Shown here in pieces: positions 46,394 through 56,057 of a stretch of 64,000 nt of DNA (position 1 is its first letter; each line of letters starts with the position of its first letter). The DNA comes from JAEXOD01 sp963667875 (GTDB lineage Bacteria; Bacteroidota; Ignavibacteria; Ignavibacteriales; Melioribacteraceae): contig CAXXGC010000006.1 in the NCBI GenBank assembly GCA_963667875.2, positions 310,001 to 374,000 on the forward strand, in the 5' to 3' direction. The notes below the pieces were generated by a model. That model saw only the letters and a list, made by a program, of their open reading frames with translations, searched no databases and was not told the origin of the DNA. The translations under genes and the position numbers were made by a program.

Positions 46394-46485
46394 ACATTTA
46401 TTCCCTTATTAATAAGAATAATTATTGGAAATAATAAAGAATATTTATAATTTGTAAATTAAACTAATTTAAAATAGGATATGAT

Positions 46486-47907
46486 ATGGAAAAATCTATT
46501 TCACGTATAATTGCAGAATTTGCCGTTAATTTAAAATATGAAGATTTACCTGAAAATGTAATATTTGAAGTAAAAAGATACTTATATGATTCAGTTGGAT
46601 GCGCTTATGGGGCTTATAATACTAAAGATGTAAAAATAATGAAAGAACTATATACCGAAATGGGCGGAAAACCTGAATCCACTTTAATTGGTTTTGGTGA
46701 TAAAATTCCTGCTGTAAACGCTTCATTGGTAAATTCTCTTGCTATAAGAGCATTGGATTTTAATGATATATATTGGAAAGAAGATCCATCACATCCATCG
46801 GATATTATTCCCGCTGCCCTCGCGGTTGGCGAAATGATGAATCTTTCGATGAAAGATGTTATTGTAGCAATTGTTTTAGCTTATGAATTTGAACAAAGAT
46901 TATGCGAATTTGCTACTCCGGGAGTAAGAGAGCGCAAATGGCATCATGCAACTTTAACACAATTTGTTTCCCCTATTGTTGCCGGTAAATTACTTGGCTT
47001 AACTGTTGATCAAATGGTTTATGCTATTGGAATAAACGGCTGTCATAATCATACAATAGGCTGCCCTACTGCCGGAAAGTTGACTATGATGAAAAATACA
47101 GTTGACCCAATGGCTGTTCAATCGGGTGTATTTGCTGCATTAATGGCTAAAAAGGGTTATATTGGAACCGAAATGGTATTTGAAGGAAAAGAAGGATTTA
47201 TGGATGTATTTTTGGGCTGGGATGTTCCAAATCAAAGTGTTAAAGAAATTACTGTTAATAATCATAATTTATCGTGGGATGTTGATAAATTAGTCGGCAA
47301 CTTAGGCAAAAATTATAAAATTTTAGATTGCAGTATGAAAGCCTTCCCTACTGAAGCTTTAACACATACTCATATAACCGCAACCTTAAAAGCAATGATA
47401 AATAACAATATTGATTATAACAACATTGAAACCGTTACTGTTACTACTATTGCCCGCGCCTGCGATATTTTGTTTGATACACATAAATATCACCCGGAAT
47501 CAAGAGAAACTGCCGATCACTCGTTGCCTTATTGCATAGCAGCTGCAATTGTTGATAAAAAAATAACTACTCAATCTTTTTCGGATGAAAAATTAAACGA
47601 CCCAAGAATTAGAGAAGTGATTGTAAAAATTAAAGGCGAAGCCTCTCTTGAATTTGAAAAGATGTTCCCTGCTAAACAACCTTCAAAAGTTGTTGTAAAA
47701 ACCAAAGACGGATCCGAATATACTGAATATCTTGAATATCCAAAAGGTGACCCGCGTGAACCAATGACTATGGAAGACCTTGAAAATAAATTTAATGCTC
47801 TTTCTGCCGGGTTGATTAATACCGAAAAACAAAATGCAGTAAAAGATTTAATTTTTAATTGTGAAAACTTTAATGCCAACGATTTTATGAAAGCTTTAAT
47901 AGTTTAA
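46486..47907 (+). CDS. MmgE/PrpD family protein
   Basis: 473 residues, full length for the MmgE/PrpD family, which includes 2-methylcitrate dehydratase and cis-aconitate decarboxylase. Helical domain motifs are RALDFNDIYWKEDPSHPSD and VAIVLAYEFEQRLCEF; the lid domain begins near KAFPTEALTHTHI. The exact reaction cannot be fixed from sequence. It is 36 bases upstream of a citrate-lyase-like gene pair, so a dehydratase acting on a citrate-like tricarboxylate or C5/C7 hydroxyacid is a reasonable inference. Confidence 0.9.
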   Translation: MEKSISRIIAEFAVNLKYEDLPENVIFEVKRYLYDSVGCAYGAYNTKDVKIMKELYTEMGGKPESTLIGFGDKIPAVNASLVNSLAIRALDFNDIYWKEDPSHPSDIIPAALAVGEMMNLSMKDVIVAIVLAYEFEQRLCEFATPGVRERKWHHATLTQFVSPIVAGKLLGLTVDQMVYAIGINGCHNHTIGCPTAGKLTMMKNTVDPMAVQSGVFAALMAKKGYIGTEMVFEGKEGFMDVFLGWDVPNQSVKEITVNNHNLSWDVDKLVGNLGKNYKILDCSMKAFPTEALTHTHITATLKAMINNNIDYNNIETVTVTTIARACDILFDTHKYHPESRETADHSLPYCIAAAIVDKKITTQSFSDEKLNDPRIREVIVKIKGEASLEFEKMFPAKQPSKVVVKTKDGSEYTEYLEYPKGDPREPMTMEDLENKFNALSAGLINTEKQNAVKDLIFNCENFNANDFMKALIV

Positions 47908-47943
47908 TTTGTAATTATTTAGAATTTATTTAACGAGTTATAT

Positions 47944-49167
47944 ATGATTTCACAATTCACACAATCCACAGCCGGAAAAAAAGGAAAAGATGTAAGAAGT
48001 GATTGTTTTATTGAACTTACACTAAAAAAAGAAGGCGGAATTGAAATTGATTTAAAAAGTAAAGTAAAAGCATTATATGGCAGTTCAATAATTGAAAATA
48101 TTAAACAAATGTGTTTATTTTTTAATCTTGAACATGTTTTGGTTACAATTGAGGATGCAGGTGCATTACCTTATGTAATAGCAGCACGATTTGAATGTGC
48201 CGTAAAAAGATTATGTCCCGATATTACTAATGAATATCTTTTACCAATGAATAAAAAAAACTTATACTCTACTACCAAAGAAACATTAAGAAGAAGCAGA
48301 TTATATCTGCCGGGAAATGAACCGAAATTTTTTATTAATGCCGGTCTGCATGCTCCCGATGGAATAATACTTGATTTGGAAGACAGTGTAGCAGCTGCCG
48401 AAAAAGATGCAGCACAATTAGTTGTCAGGAACGCTTTGCGAACGGTTGATTTTTATGGTACTGAAAGAATGGTAAGGATTAATCAGCTTCCACGGGGTTT
48501 AGATGATCTAAAATACATTATACCTCATAATGTAAATTGTGTTCTAATTCCAAAATGTGAATCTGCGGAGCACGTTAAAATGGTTGAAGATGAAATTTTT
48601 AATATAAAAAAGCAATATAAACTTAAAAATGATGTGTTTATAATGCCAATTATTGAAAGTGCTCTTGGAGTTATAAATGCATATCAAATAGCAGCTTCTG
48701 CCGACTCAGTTTGCAGTTTGGCTATTGGATTGGAAGACTACACAGCCGATATAGGCGCACAAAGGACAATTAGCGGTGAAGAAAGCTTTTATGCACGTTC
48801 AGCAATAATAAATGCCGCAAAAGCCGCAGGTGTACAGGCTGTTGATACTGTTTTTTCGGATGTAAGCGATATGGAAAACTTGAAAAAAAGTGTGTTGGAA
48901 GCAAAAGCACTTGGATTTGAAGGAAAAGGATGTATTCATCCGCGCCAAATTAATGTAATACATAATGCCTTTGCTCCCACATTGGAAGAAATTGAAAAAG
49001 CCAAAAAAATTGTTATTGCATACGAAAATGCCGAAAAATTAGGATTGGGAGTTGTTTCTCTTGGGAGCAAGATGATTGATGCTCCCGTTGTAAAACGCGC
49101 TATACGAACAATTAAATTAGCCTTGCAAAATGAACTGATTGTTGAAAATTGGCGTGATTTGAATTAA
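47944..49167 (+). CDS. Fused CitD-CitE: citrate lyase-type acyl carrier protein and beta subunit
   Basis: The N-terminal ~95 residues form a CitD-like acyl carrier protein (STAGKKGKDVRSDCFIELTL; EDAGALPYVIAARFECAVKR). Ser19 aligns with the serine that carries phosphoribosyl-dephospho-CoA in CitD. From about residue 113 it is a CitE/HpcH aldolase-type beta subunit: RSRLYLPGNEPKF, GIILDLEDSVAAAEK, IGLEDYTADIGA, GKGCIHPRQI. The beta subunit cleaves (3S)-citryl or citramalyl thioester. In known operons citD and citE are separate genes, so the fusion is notable. citF follows 29 bases downstream; the maturation genes citC, citX and citG are not in the window. Confidence 0.9.
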   Translation: MISQFTQSTAGKKGKDVRSDCFIELTLKKEGGIEIDLKSKVKALYGSSIIENIKQMCLFFNLEHVLVTIEDAGALPYVIAARFECAVKRLCPDITNEYLLPMNKKNLYSTTKETLRRSRLYLPGNEPKFFINAGLHAPDGIILDLEDSVAAAEKDAAQLVVRNALRTVDFYGTERMVRINQLPRGLDDLKYIIPHNVNCVLIPKCESAEHVKMVEDEIFNIKKQYKLKNDVFIMPIIESALGVINAYQIAASADSVCSLAIGLEDYTADIGAQRTISGEESFYARSAIINAAKAAGVQAVDTVFSDVSDMENLKKSVLEAKALGFEGKGCIHPRQINVIHNAFAPTLEEIEKAKKIVIAYENAEKLGLGVVSLGSKMIDAPVVKRAIRTIKLALQNELIVENWRDLN

Positions 49168-49196
49168 TATTTTAATTTATTAATTACGAGTATATT

Positions 49197-50753
49197 ATGA
49201 ATTTGAAAAAAAATGCTGCCGGAAGAATGGTTCCTGATATTATAAATGGTCTTAAACAAACTCCTTATATGGGTATTGGCAAGTTTAAGCCCAAGGGGAG
49301 CAAGGCAAAATCGTCAATAAAAAGTTGTGCTGATTATCCTTTAGATGGAAATAAAGTAGTTAAAGACTTAAAAGAAGCATTGATTAAATCCGGTATTAAA
49401 GATGGAATGACTATATCTACACATCATCATTTAAGGAATGGCGATATATTAACAAATTATCTTTTTGATATTATAAAAGAAATGGGTATCAAGGGAATAA
49501 GGTGGTTTCCAAGTGCTTCATTTCCCTGCCACGAACATTTAATCCCCTATCTTGAAGATGGAACTATTCATCATATTGAAGGGAGCATGAATGGACCGTT
49601 GGGAAAATTTACCAGTTATGGTAAAATGGCCGGAACCGGCGTGCTCCGCTCTCATGGCGGTAGATATCAATCTGTTCAAGATGGTGAAGTGCATATTGAT
49701 ATTGCTGTAATTGCCAGCCCTACAGCCGATCCTTTTGGAAATGCAAATGGAGTAAACGGACCTTCGGCAAGCGGATTGATTGGATTTGCTCTTGCTGATT
49801 CGGAATACGCTGACAACGTAATAGTTGTTACCGATAATCTTGTTCCATTTCCATGTATTCCATGGCAAATACAAGGTAATAATGTTGATTACGTTGTTCA
49901 ACTTGATTCACTTGGTGATTCTTCAAAAATTGTTTCCGGTACCACCGAAGTTACTAAAAGTCCCGATAGATTACTTATTGCGGAATTTGTTGCCCAATTT
50001 ATTGAAGATGCCGGAATATTAAAAGATGGTTTTTCATTTCAAGCCGGAGCAGGTGGTACAAGTTTAGCGTTTGCTTTATTCTTAAAAGAAAAAATGAAAG
50101 CCAAAGGCATTAAAGCCCGTTTTATACGCGGAGGAAGCAACAAATATCTTGTTGAAATGCTTGAAGAAGGATTAACTGATTATATACTTGACGGACAAAC
50201 ATTCGATTTGGAAGGTGTTCGCTCGATGCGCGAAAATCCTAATCATGTAAATACAAGTCCATTTACAAGTTATAATTACCATGGTAAAGGAAATTTTGCC
50301 TCAATTATTGACGCTGTTGTTTTGGGTGCTACCGAAGTTGATGTTAATTTTAATGCCAACGTTGTTACTCACAGCGATGGATTATTATTGCATGGTATAG
50401 GAGGATGGCAAAATTGTTTATTCTCAAAATGTACAATTTTGGCTATTCCGGCATTTCGCGATAGAATTCCGGTTATTGTTGATGAGGTAACTACCCTATG
50501 CGGCCCGGGTGAATTAATTGATGTTATTGTTACCGAAAGAGGTATAGCAATTAATCCTAAACGAAAAGACTTAATTAAAGCAGTAAAAGATTCAAAACTT
50601 CCATTTAAAACTCTTAAAGAGTTAAAAAAAGAAGTTGATTTAATTTGCGGCGAACCTTTAACAAAACCCAACTTAAACAAAGATAATGTAGTTGCAATTG
50701 TTAAATGGGTTGACGGAACCGTATTGGATTCTGTTTTTCAGGTTATTGAATAG
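49197..50753 (+). CDS. citF: Citrate lyase-type alpha subunit (CoA/ACP transferase)
   Basis: 518 residues, normal CitF length. It transfers the ACP arm onto the substrate, making the citryl- or citramalyl-ACP that CitE cleaves. Motifs include MTISTHHHLRNGDILTNY, FPSASFPCHEHLIPYLEDG, GVLRSHGGRYQSVQDGE and GAGGTSLAFALFLKEKM. Third gene after prpD-like and citDE. Whether the complex works on citrate, citramalate or another hydroxyacid is open. Confidence 0.94.
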   Translation: MNLKKNAAGRMVPDIINGLKQTPYMGIGKFKPKGSKAKSSIKSCADYPLDGNKVVKDLKEALIKSGIKDGMTISTHHHLRNGDILTNYLFDIIKEMGIKGIRWFPSASFPCHEHLIPYLEDGTIHHIEGSMNGPLGKFTSYGKMAGTGVLRSHGGRYQSVQDGEVHIDIAVIASPTADPFGNANGVNGPSASGLIGFALADSEYADNVIVVTDNLVPFPCIPWQIQGNNVDYVVQLDSLGDSSKIVSGTTEVTKSPDRLLIAEFVAQFIEDAGILKDGFSFQAGAGGTSLAFALFLKEKMKAKGIKARFIRGGSNKYLVEMLEEGLTDYILDGQTFDLEGVRSMRENPNHVNTSPFTSYNYHGKGNFASIIDAVVLGATEVDVNFNANVVTHSDGLLLHGIGGWQNCLFSKCTILAIPAFRDRIPVIVDEVTTLCGPGELIDVIVTERGIAINPKRKDLIKAVKDSKLPFKTLKELKKEVDLICGEPLTKPNLNKDNVVAIVKWVDGTVLDSVFQVIE

Positions 50754-50789
50754 ATAATTATTAAAATTTGAGTGTTGTTAGATTACGTA

Positions 50790-51120
50790 AACCCCTGTTT
50801 AACAGGCAATGCTGTCAACTTAAGGAGATTTTTAAAATTTAAGAATTATAATGCAACCCCATACGGGGTAGATTATGTTTGGGTTAGTATTCAAGGCTAC
50901 TGACATGTAACGCTTACAGCGTTATTACGCAACAAATTGATTTCCCAACATATAAATTTCATTAAACTTGATTAATTGTAAAAAAACCCCGAATGGGGTT
51001 TCATGTGAGTAGTCTGAGTTCAAAAAACAAATACCACAACCCTGTTAATGGGTTGCATAGTAAAAAGATCTAAAACAAAACAATCCTTAAGTTGACGGCA
51101 TTGGTTTAACAGACAGTGTT
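50790..51120. repeat. MITE-like element with ~35 bp imperfect terminal inverted repeats
   Basis: The left end (50791-50827) reads ...CTGTTTAACAGGCAATGCTG then TCAACTTAAGGA; the right end (51084-51120) reversed reads ...CTGTTAAACCAATGCCG then TCAACTTAAGGA. Inside lie four hairpins: AACCCCATACGGGGT, TAACGCTTACAGCGTTA, AACCCCGAATGGGGTT and AACCCTGTTAATGGGTT, each near a T(G)CAT-like or GTAA word. No ORF inside. Confidence 0.7.
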
Positions 51121-51165
51121 ATAATTAGGGATTGATGGTAATTAAAGGGAACTTTTCCCCTAAAT

Positions 51166-51190
51166 CCCCTTCTCTTAAAAATAGAAGGGG
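51166..51190. repeat. CCCCTTCT...AGAAGGGG hairpin
   Basis: An 8-bp perfect stem around a nine-base AT loop, with no following T run. Same type as the hairpins at 4179-4211 and 28210-28232. Confidence 0.65.
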
Positions 51191-51614
51191 ACTTTATTAC
51201 AAGTTATTATATAGTGTTTTATGGTTTTAAATAATCCCGCATGGCTGACATTATGTGTTATATTAAATAGCCAACATTTTATATTTATTCCAGATTTTCA
51301 TGTTGTCTGTTTAGCTATGAATATTTGTTTTTCTATCCATTAAATCAAATTCTAAGCTTCTTCTCTGCTATACGCGCCACACACAATACAGATATTAATA
51401 GTACCAAATTAATACACTTGAAAGTGAGGATATATCCTCTTAAATTAATTGAAGAAAATATAAATGTTTTTGTAAAGGAAGCGGTAATGATTGATAATTT
51501 TTTATTTTTTTTCATTTAAATCAATTATTGGTTTATGAAACCATATTATTCAATGCTTAAATAAATAAACTTAAAAAAAATTCACTTATTCAAAAAAAAA
51601 AACTTGAGGTAAAA

Positions 51615-52274
51615 TTGAAAAACCTATTTGTATTATTGTTATTTCTACTAATCAACAGTTTGCAGGCTCAAGGTACGGAAGAAAAAGCAATTTTCTCCAA
51701 TGTAAACTTTAGTGTTTTAAGCGGAATGAGTTTTAACTCGTCACCAACAGTCGGTGGTTCAATATGTTTGGAAGTAAAAGCTAATATTACATCCAATATT
51801 AACACAAAAATATCTGTAGGTTATACAAAACTTTTTGATAAAATTTCTTATGATATAAAAAATTATAAATTTGTCAGCTTTTCAGGCATTTCAAAATATG
51901 TTACAAGACTATATGCGGTTGACAGAATTAAATATACTATAATTCCTATAACAATAGGAGCCGAATATTTTATTTCAAAAACAAAGTTGGCACCATTTGT
52001 ATTATTTGAAGCAGGATATAATTTTTCAAGTGCCTTTGCCGAAGGAAATACCTACGATGGAATTGCAGGAACGTACGACACGGTTGACGAGATTCCCGAT
52101 GAATATAATAAAAACGCATCGGCTTTAGAAGATGGCTCGTCTATTACACTTGGTATTGGTGCAGGAGTGAAATATTTACTTACCGAAACGATTGATGTGA
52201 ATTTTAGGTATGTTTACAGGTATAATGAAGCTATAATCAATAATCATCAGTTTTTAATTGGTTTTACTTTTTAG
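51615..52274 (+). CDS. Outer-membrane beta-barrel protein
   Basis: 219 residues. A signal peptide (MKNLFVLLLFLLINSLQAQ) is followed by amphipathic beta strands typical of small outer-membrane barrels (NVNFSVLSGMSFNSSP, YTIIPITIGAEYF, TLGIGAGVKYLLTETIDVNFRY) and a C-terminal Phe (FLIGFTF) as in barrel proteins. The start is TTG at 51615, placed right after a TTGAGGT ribosome site; no ATG fits. Function is unknown. It is monocistronic, with a terminator at 52384. Confidence 0.82.
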   Translation: MKNLFVLLLFLLINSLQAQGTEEKAIFSNVNFSVLSGMSFNSSPTVGGSICLEVKANITSNINTKISVGYTKLFDKISYDIKNYKFVSFSGISKYVTRLYAVDRIKYTIIPITIGAEYFISKTKLAPFVLFEAGYNFSSAFAEGNTYDGIAGTYDTVDEIPDEYNKNASALEDGSSITLGIGAGVKYLLTETIDVNFRYVYRYNEAIINNHQFLIGFTF

Positions 52275-52383
52275 TTTAAGTGTTTATAATGTATGCATCT
52301 AAATCAATTAATAATGAACATTAAGTGTTAATGTAGTTTATTGGCAATTCCCTCACTTTAAAAACATGTAAAAATTAATAAAT

Positions 52384-52416
52384 AACCGTGGCCAAATTAA
52401 TCAGCCGCGGTTTTTT
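52384..52416 (+). terminator. Intrinsic terminator after the beta-barrel gene
   Basis: AACCGTGGC pairs with GCCGCGGTT (one G-T pair) around an eleven-base loop and is followed by TTTT. On the other strand a weaker T run could also serve the converging minus-strand gene ending at 52446. Confidence 0.85.
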
Positions 52417-52445
52417 ATTAAAAATTAAGAATTAAAAATTTTAAG

Positions 52446-55400
52446 TTATTTCAACAAAGTCATTTTCCTTACTTCATTGTATTTCCTTGAATCGATGATA
52501 CTTGAAGCGTTAAGCTCAAAGAAATAAACTCCAGAAGCAAAGTCTTTTGCATTCCATGTTACCGAATAATAACCTTCTTTTTCAACTCCATTTTTAAGTA
52601 CAGCAACAATTTCACCCAAAACATTAAATATTTTAATGGTTACTTTACTTTCGTTTGGAAGAGCATACTTAATTAAAGTAGACGGATTAAACGGATTTGG
52701 AAAGTTTTGTGAAACAGAAAATTCAGTTGGAATTATATTGTTTTCAACTGAAGTAAATAATGTTTTAATTGTTACTGTATTTGAATAATCGGAATAGAAG
52801 TAATCATTGTAAGCTCTAACTCTGTAAGTATAATTGGTACTGTCTAATACACTTTCATCGGAATACGTATTAATATTAGCATCAACAGAATCAATAACAG
52901 CAAAAGTATCAATATCTGCTTCAGTTCCCAATTTCCTTTCAATAACAAAACCGGCTTCATTGGCCGATTGATCTATCCAATTTAATAACACTTCTCCAAT
53001 TGATGGAGTTGATGCAATCAATTCTTTTGGCCTTGGAATCATAACAACATCAACTATAGTTGGAAAAAGATTATTAACCTCATTCCATTCCGGTACTTGT
53101 TCCAAAGGATCCAGGAATACATATACATTACGTAATCCAATTGGTACATTATTTGGGAATTGGAAAGAAACATTTAATGTGTCGTAACCTCCTACAGGTA
53201 AATCGACAAAATAGTCACCACCTAATCTGTTTCCTATTGTTAAAGGATTTTCATCATAAAACCGGACTAATGCATTAAAAACATCTGTATTCGAGGTATC
53301 ATTATTTTTGAATACAACAAAGAAATTTAAAGTATCCCCCGGTATAATAGGAACTTCGTTTGAAACAGCTTTTAATTTTCCGTTAATTACCGATGTTGAA
53401 GTAACTTGACAAGAAACAATATAGATATCTTTTTGAGAAGCTACAATATTAATATAAGCAATATTACTACTGCTGTCAGCATGAGTATCATAAACTCGTA
53501 ACCCAACCTCCCCTTGATATTCATTATTAAAAGTTAATGTTACCTGGGGGGTAGAATAATCACCAAAAACTCCATCACCGTTTGCATCCCATTTATAAAC
53601 CACAACAGAATCGCGAGGATAATCCGGATCATAAGAATAACTACCATCAAGTTTAATTGGCTCTCCAATCTTTCCGGCGTATCCTACTCCCATCCCCGGT
53701 GGTATTGCAACTGCAACAGGTGGATTATTTGTAGTAGTATCATTAATTTGAATTAACATGGTTTCTATATCATACATTGGCGGTTCGCTGTTATCCATAA
53801 TTCGTAATGAAATTGTATACTTACCGCTATCAGCATAACCAGGATTAACAGGATTAGGTCCAAAAGCATCAGGGTCATCCCAATTTATACCGTTTGAAGC
53901 ATCCCAGTCCCACTTCCATTCGATAATCGATTTATTCGGATCTTGATGATACGAGTTGTTTCCATTTACAATAAATGATGTATTAATTGGATGTGAACCC
54001 ACAGGATCAATTACTGCAACAGGAGGCGGAATAACAACCCCTTGAGTAAGTACTAAAACAGCAAATGCCGAACTCAAAGTACCTGAGTTAAAGAACTCAT
54101 AATTATACCAATGACCATCACTCTGCTGGCCAAACGTAGGATCCGTTAATAAAAAGTTGGAATATTCTTCATACCAATTATGGGAAGCAACATTATTAAC
54201 ACCTACACGATGATTAATAATTCTTAATCCCTTTGCCATTCCATATAATGCATATAAATTTCCATAAAATTGACCGCGCCAACCATAAGGATCACTTACA
54301 TCAAGCCAATGTCCGTCCGTATATACTAATGCGTTTGCAACAGCTGCTGAATCTGTATTATACCCTAAATATGCGTACGAACCAATGCCGGCACCTGTTT
54401 TTGCAATATTAACATACATCCATGGATATTGATATCCAAATCCGCCATCAGCCTGCTGAGAAGCAATAAGCCATAATTTTAATTCATCCTTAACAAATTG
54501 AGGAGTACTCATGCCCCAGCTGTTTTCTGCTGCCTCTAAAACTAACACCGGCCACTGAACTGCAGAGTTATCGGACGAGTAGGCATTGCTGGTATTAATA
54601 TTATATCTCCAACCGCCTCTTTGATCGCCCGCATCCGCATCCGTTTGGCTGTAAGCAATCATATCAATGGCATCAGTAATAAAATCAAAATAAGTCTGCC
54701 CAATATATGAACCTACGCCTATTGTATCGGCTTTTGCGGAAATTTGACTTCTGTGAGCACCTATTAATGCAAGGAAACCGATACCGTTTGAATATGTGCT
54801 TCCACCGGCTAAATATACTCCAAATCCGTCTCCATCCGAATCGGGATTACCGGCAGCCTGAGGCCCAATTGCCATTTGATATGCCTGCGACAAAATATAA
54901 TCCAATCCGCGTCTTACATATTTTGCATAAATGTCATCATAATAATTATTTGTGGGTAAATGCCCGTTCTCTTCAAAGGAAAGAACCGACATTGCTGTTG
55001 CAGCAATATAATCTTCTCCTGCCCAATAACCATCGGGATATTGATTTAAATACAAATACAAAAGCCCTTTTTCAATTGCAATATTAATTTTTGTCTGCTG
55101 CGAGGCTGCTGCAAAAACCCTTATTAACGATTCTTTTGTTCTAATCACACTATCAGCGTCAATTACGGTAAATTTTACAGTTTTTACCCCTGAATTTAAG
55201 TATTGGTGATTAACTCCAAAAAAATGCGCATCGGTTACAGCTCCACTATCAGCAGTACCATCTCCAAAATCAATTATATAATTGTATGGTGGTGTACCGC
55301 TGGTAATATTGCCCCATACCATTATATCTTGATTAATAACTGCATTTGCATATTGCTGGCTTGCTCCATAACTTGGCATTGTACAAATATAAAACGGATT

Positions 55401-56045
55401 AATTTCCCCGTTAGCAATTGCAACTGCATCAATTTCGTTCCAACCCGAAATGGCCGGGGAATTTATTGCCAATCTCACTTCTGAAACATTAAATGCTGTC
55501 AGTGGAAAAGTTACTTCAAATACTCTTGCAACATAAATTGGTACTGCATCCCCCTGCCATACTATTTCCCAATTTCCGGTATTTGGATTTTTAATATAAA
55601 CAGTATCAATTGTTCCACCATTAAAAGTTTCATATACTCCAATGTTGCTAATAGGAATGCCGCTAAAATGAAGTTCAATGTATTCTCTTTGATTATCGGC
55701 ACTACTTGGAGCCCACGAATTTCCATTGTCCCCATAACCCGGATAAACATTAGGTGTACCGATCACCTGATTTGCAGAGTAAACACCGGCTGAATATTCC
55801 GAACTAAAAGCTATTACCGAATCACAATAATGAACTGTAGTTAGGTTTTCCATAGATTTAATATATTCTTTTTGCCACATCTGCTTAGCAGATTCAATGG
55901 GTGTTATTTGATTAGGGATTTTTACTGTATAATCCTTTAGCAAATCTTGGGCTTTTTTTATATAGTCCTTATTTTGCGCCATTGTATTATTAACTAAAAA
56001 TACAAGAATGAGAAAAACACTAAAAATGTAACATTTTAACTTCAT
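52446..56045 (-). CDS. Large secreted T9SS protein: discoidin-like, PKD, alpha/alpha-toroid, CARDB, Fn3
   Basis: 1199 residues. After a signal peptide (~1-23), a discoidin-like beta domain occupies about 75-215 (SAGVYSANQVIGTPNVYPGY, REYIELHFSG). PKD domain 1 is at about 225-310. A helical region with prenyltransferase/squalene-cyclase-type repeats follows (about 320-660; EKGLLYLYLNQYPDGYWAGE, LWLIASQQADGGFGYQYPW). Then come two PKD domains (SFIVNGNNSYHQDP; DGSYSYDPDYPRD), a CARDB-like domain (about 890-1010), Fn3 (about 1015-1100) and a T9SS sorting domain (NFPNPFNPSTLIKYAL, ASGVYFFELNAS). A cell-surface or released protein; ligand unknown. Last gene of the minus-strand envelope operon. Confidence 0.88.
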   Translation of the reverse strand: MKLKCYIFSVFLILVFLVNNTMAQNKDYIKKAQDLLKDYTVKIPNQITPIESAKQMWQKEYIKSMENLTTVHYCDSVIAFSSEYSAGVYSANQVIGTPNVYPGYGDNGNSWAPSSADNQREYIELHFSGIPISNIGVYETFNGGTIDTVYIKNPNTGNWEIVWQGDAVPIYVARVFEVTFPLTAFNVSEVRLAINSPAISGWNEIDAVAIANGEINPFYICTMPSYGASQQYANAVINQDIMVWGNITSGTPPYNYIIDFGDGTADSGAVTDAHFFGVNHQYLNSGVKTVKFTVIDADSVIRTKESLIRVFAAASQQTKINIAIEKGLLYLYLNQYPDGYWAGEDYIAATAMSVLSFEENGHLPTNNYYDDIYAKYVRRGLDYILSQAYQMAIGPQAAGNPDSDGDGFGVYLAGGSTYSNGIGFLALIGAHRSQISAKADTIGVGSYIGQTYFDFITDAIDMIAYSQTDADAGDQRGGWRYNINTSNAYSSDNSAVQWPVLVLEAAENSWGMSTPQFVKDELKLWLIASQQADGGFGYQYPWMYVNIAKTGAGIGSYAYLGYNTDSAAVANALVYTDGHWLDVSDPYGWRGQFYGNLYALYGMAKGLRIINHRVGVNNVASHNWYEEYSNFLLTDPTFGQQSDGHWYNYEFFNSGTLSSAFAVLVLTQGVVIPPPVAVIDPVGSHPINTSFIVNGNNSYHQDPNKSIIEWKWDWDASNGINWDDPDAFGPNPVNPGYADSGKYTISLRIMDNSEPPMYDIETMLIQINDTTTNNPPVAVAIPPGMGVGYAGKIGEPIKLDGSYSYDPDYPRDSVVVYKWDANGDGVFGDYSTPQVTLTFNNEYQGEVGLRVYDTHADSSSNIAYINIVASQKDIYIVSCQVTSTSVINGKLKAVSNEVPIIPGDTLNFFVVFKNNDTSNTDVFNALVRFYDENPLTIGNRLGGDYFVDLPVGGYDTLNVSFQFPNNVPIGLRNVYVFLDPLEQVPEWNEVNNLFPTIVDVVMIPRPKELIASTPSIGEVLLNWIDQSANEAGFVIERKLGTEADIDTFAVIDSVDANINTYSDESVLDSTNYTYRVRAYNDYFYSDYSNTVTIKTLFTSVENNIIPTEFSVSQNFPNPFNPSTLIKYALPNESKVTIKIFNVLGEIVAVLKNGVEKEGYYSVTWNAKDFASGVYFFELNASSIIDSRKYNEVRKMTLLK

Positions 56046-56057
56046 CTTTCCCCCTAT

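Larger units (their letters stand above)
50754..51614. other. Gene-free region with a MITE-like element
   Basis: About 860 bases. The first 370 hold a hairpin-rich element with inverted ends (50790-51120), then the CCCCTTCT hairpin at 51166-51190, then AT-rich DNA. A short ORF at 51325-51519 has no ribosome site or recognisable product and is not called. Confidence 0.65.

Noticed and set aside
51325..51519. 64-residue plus-strand ORF
   Set aside because: No ribosome site, no recognisable product and a composition like the surrounding AT-rich non-coding DNA.
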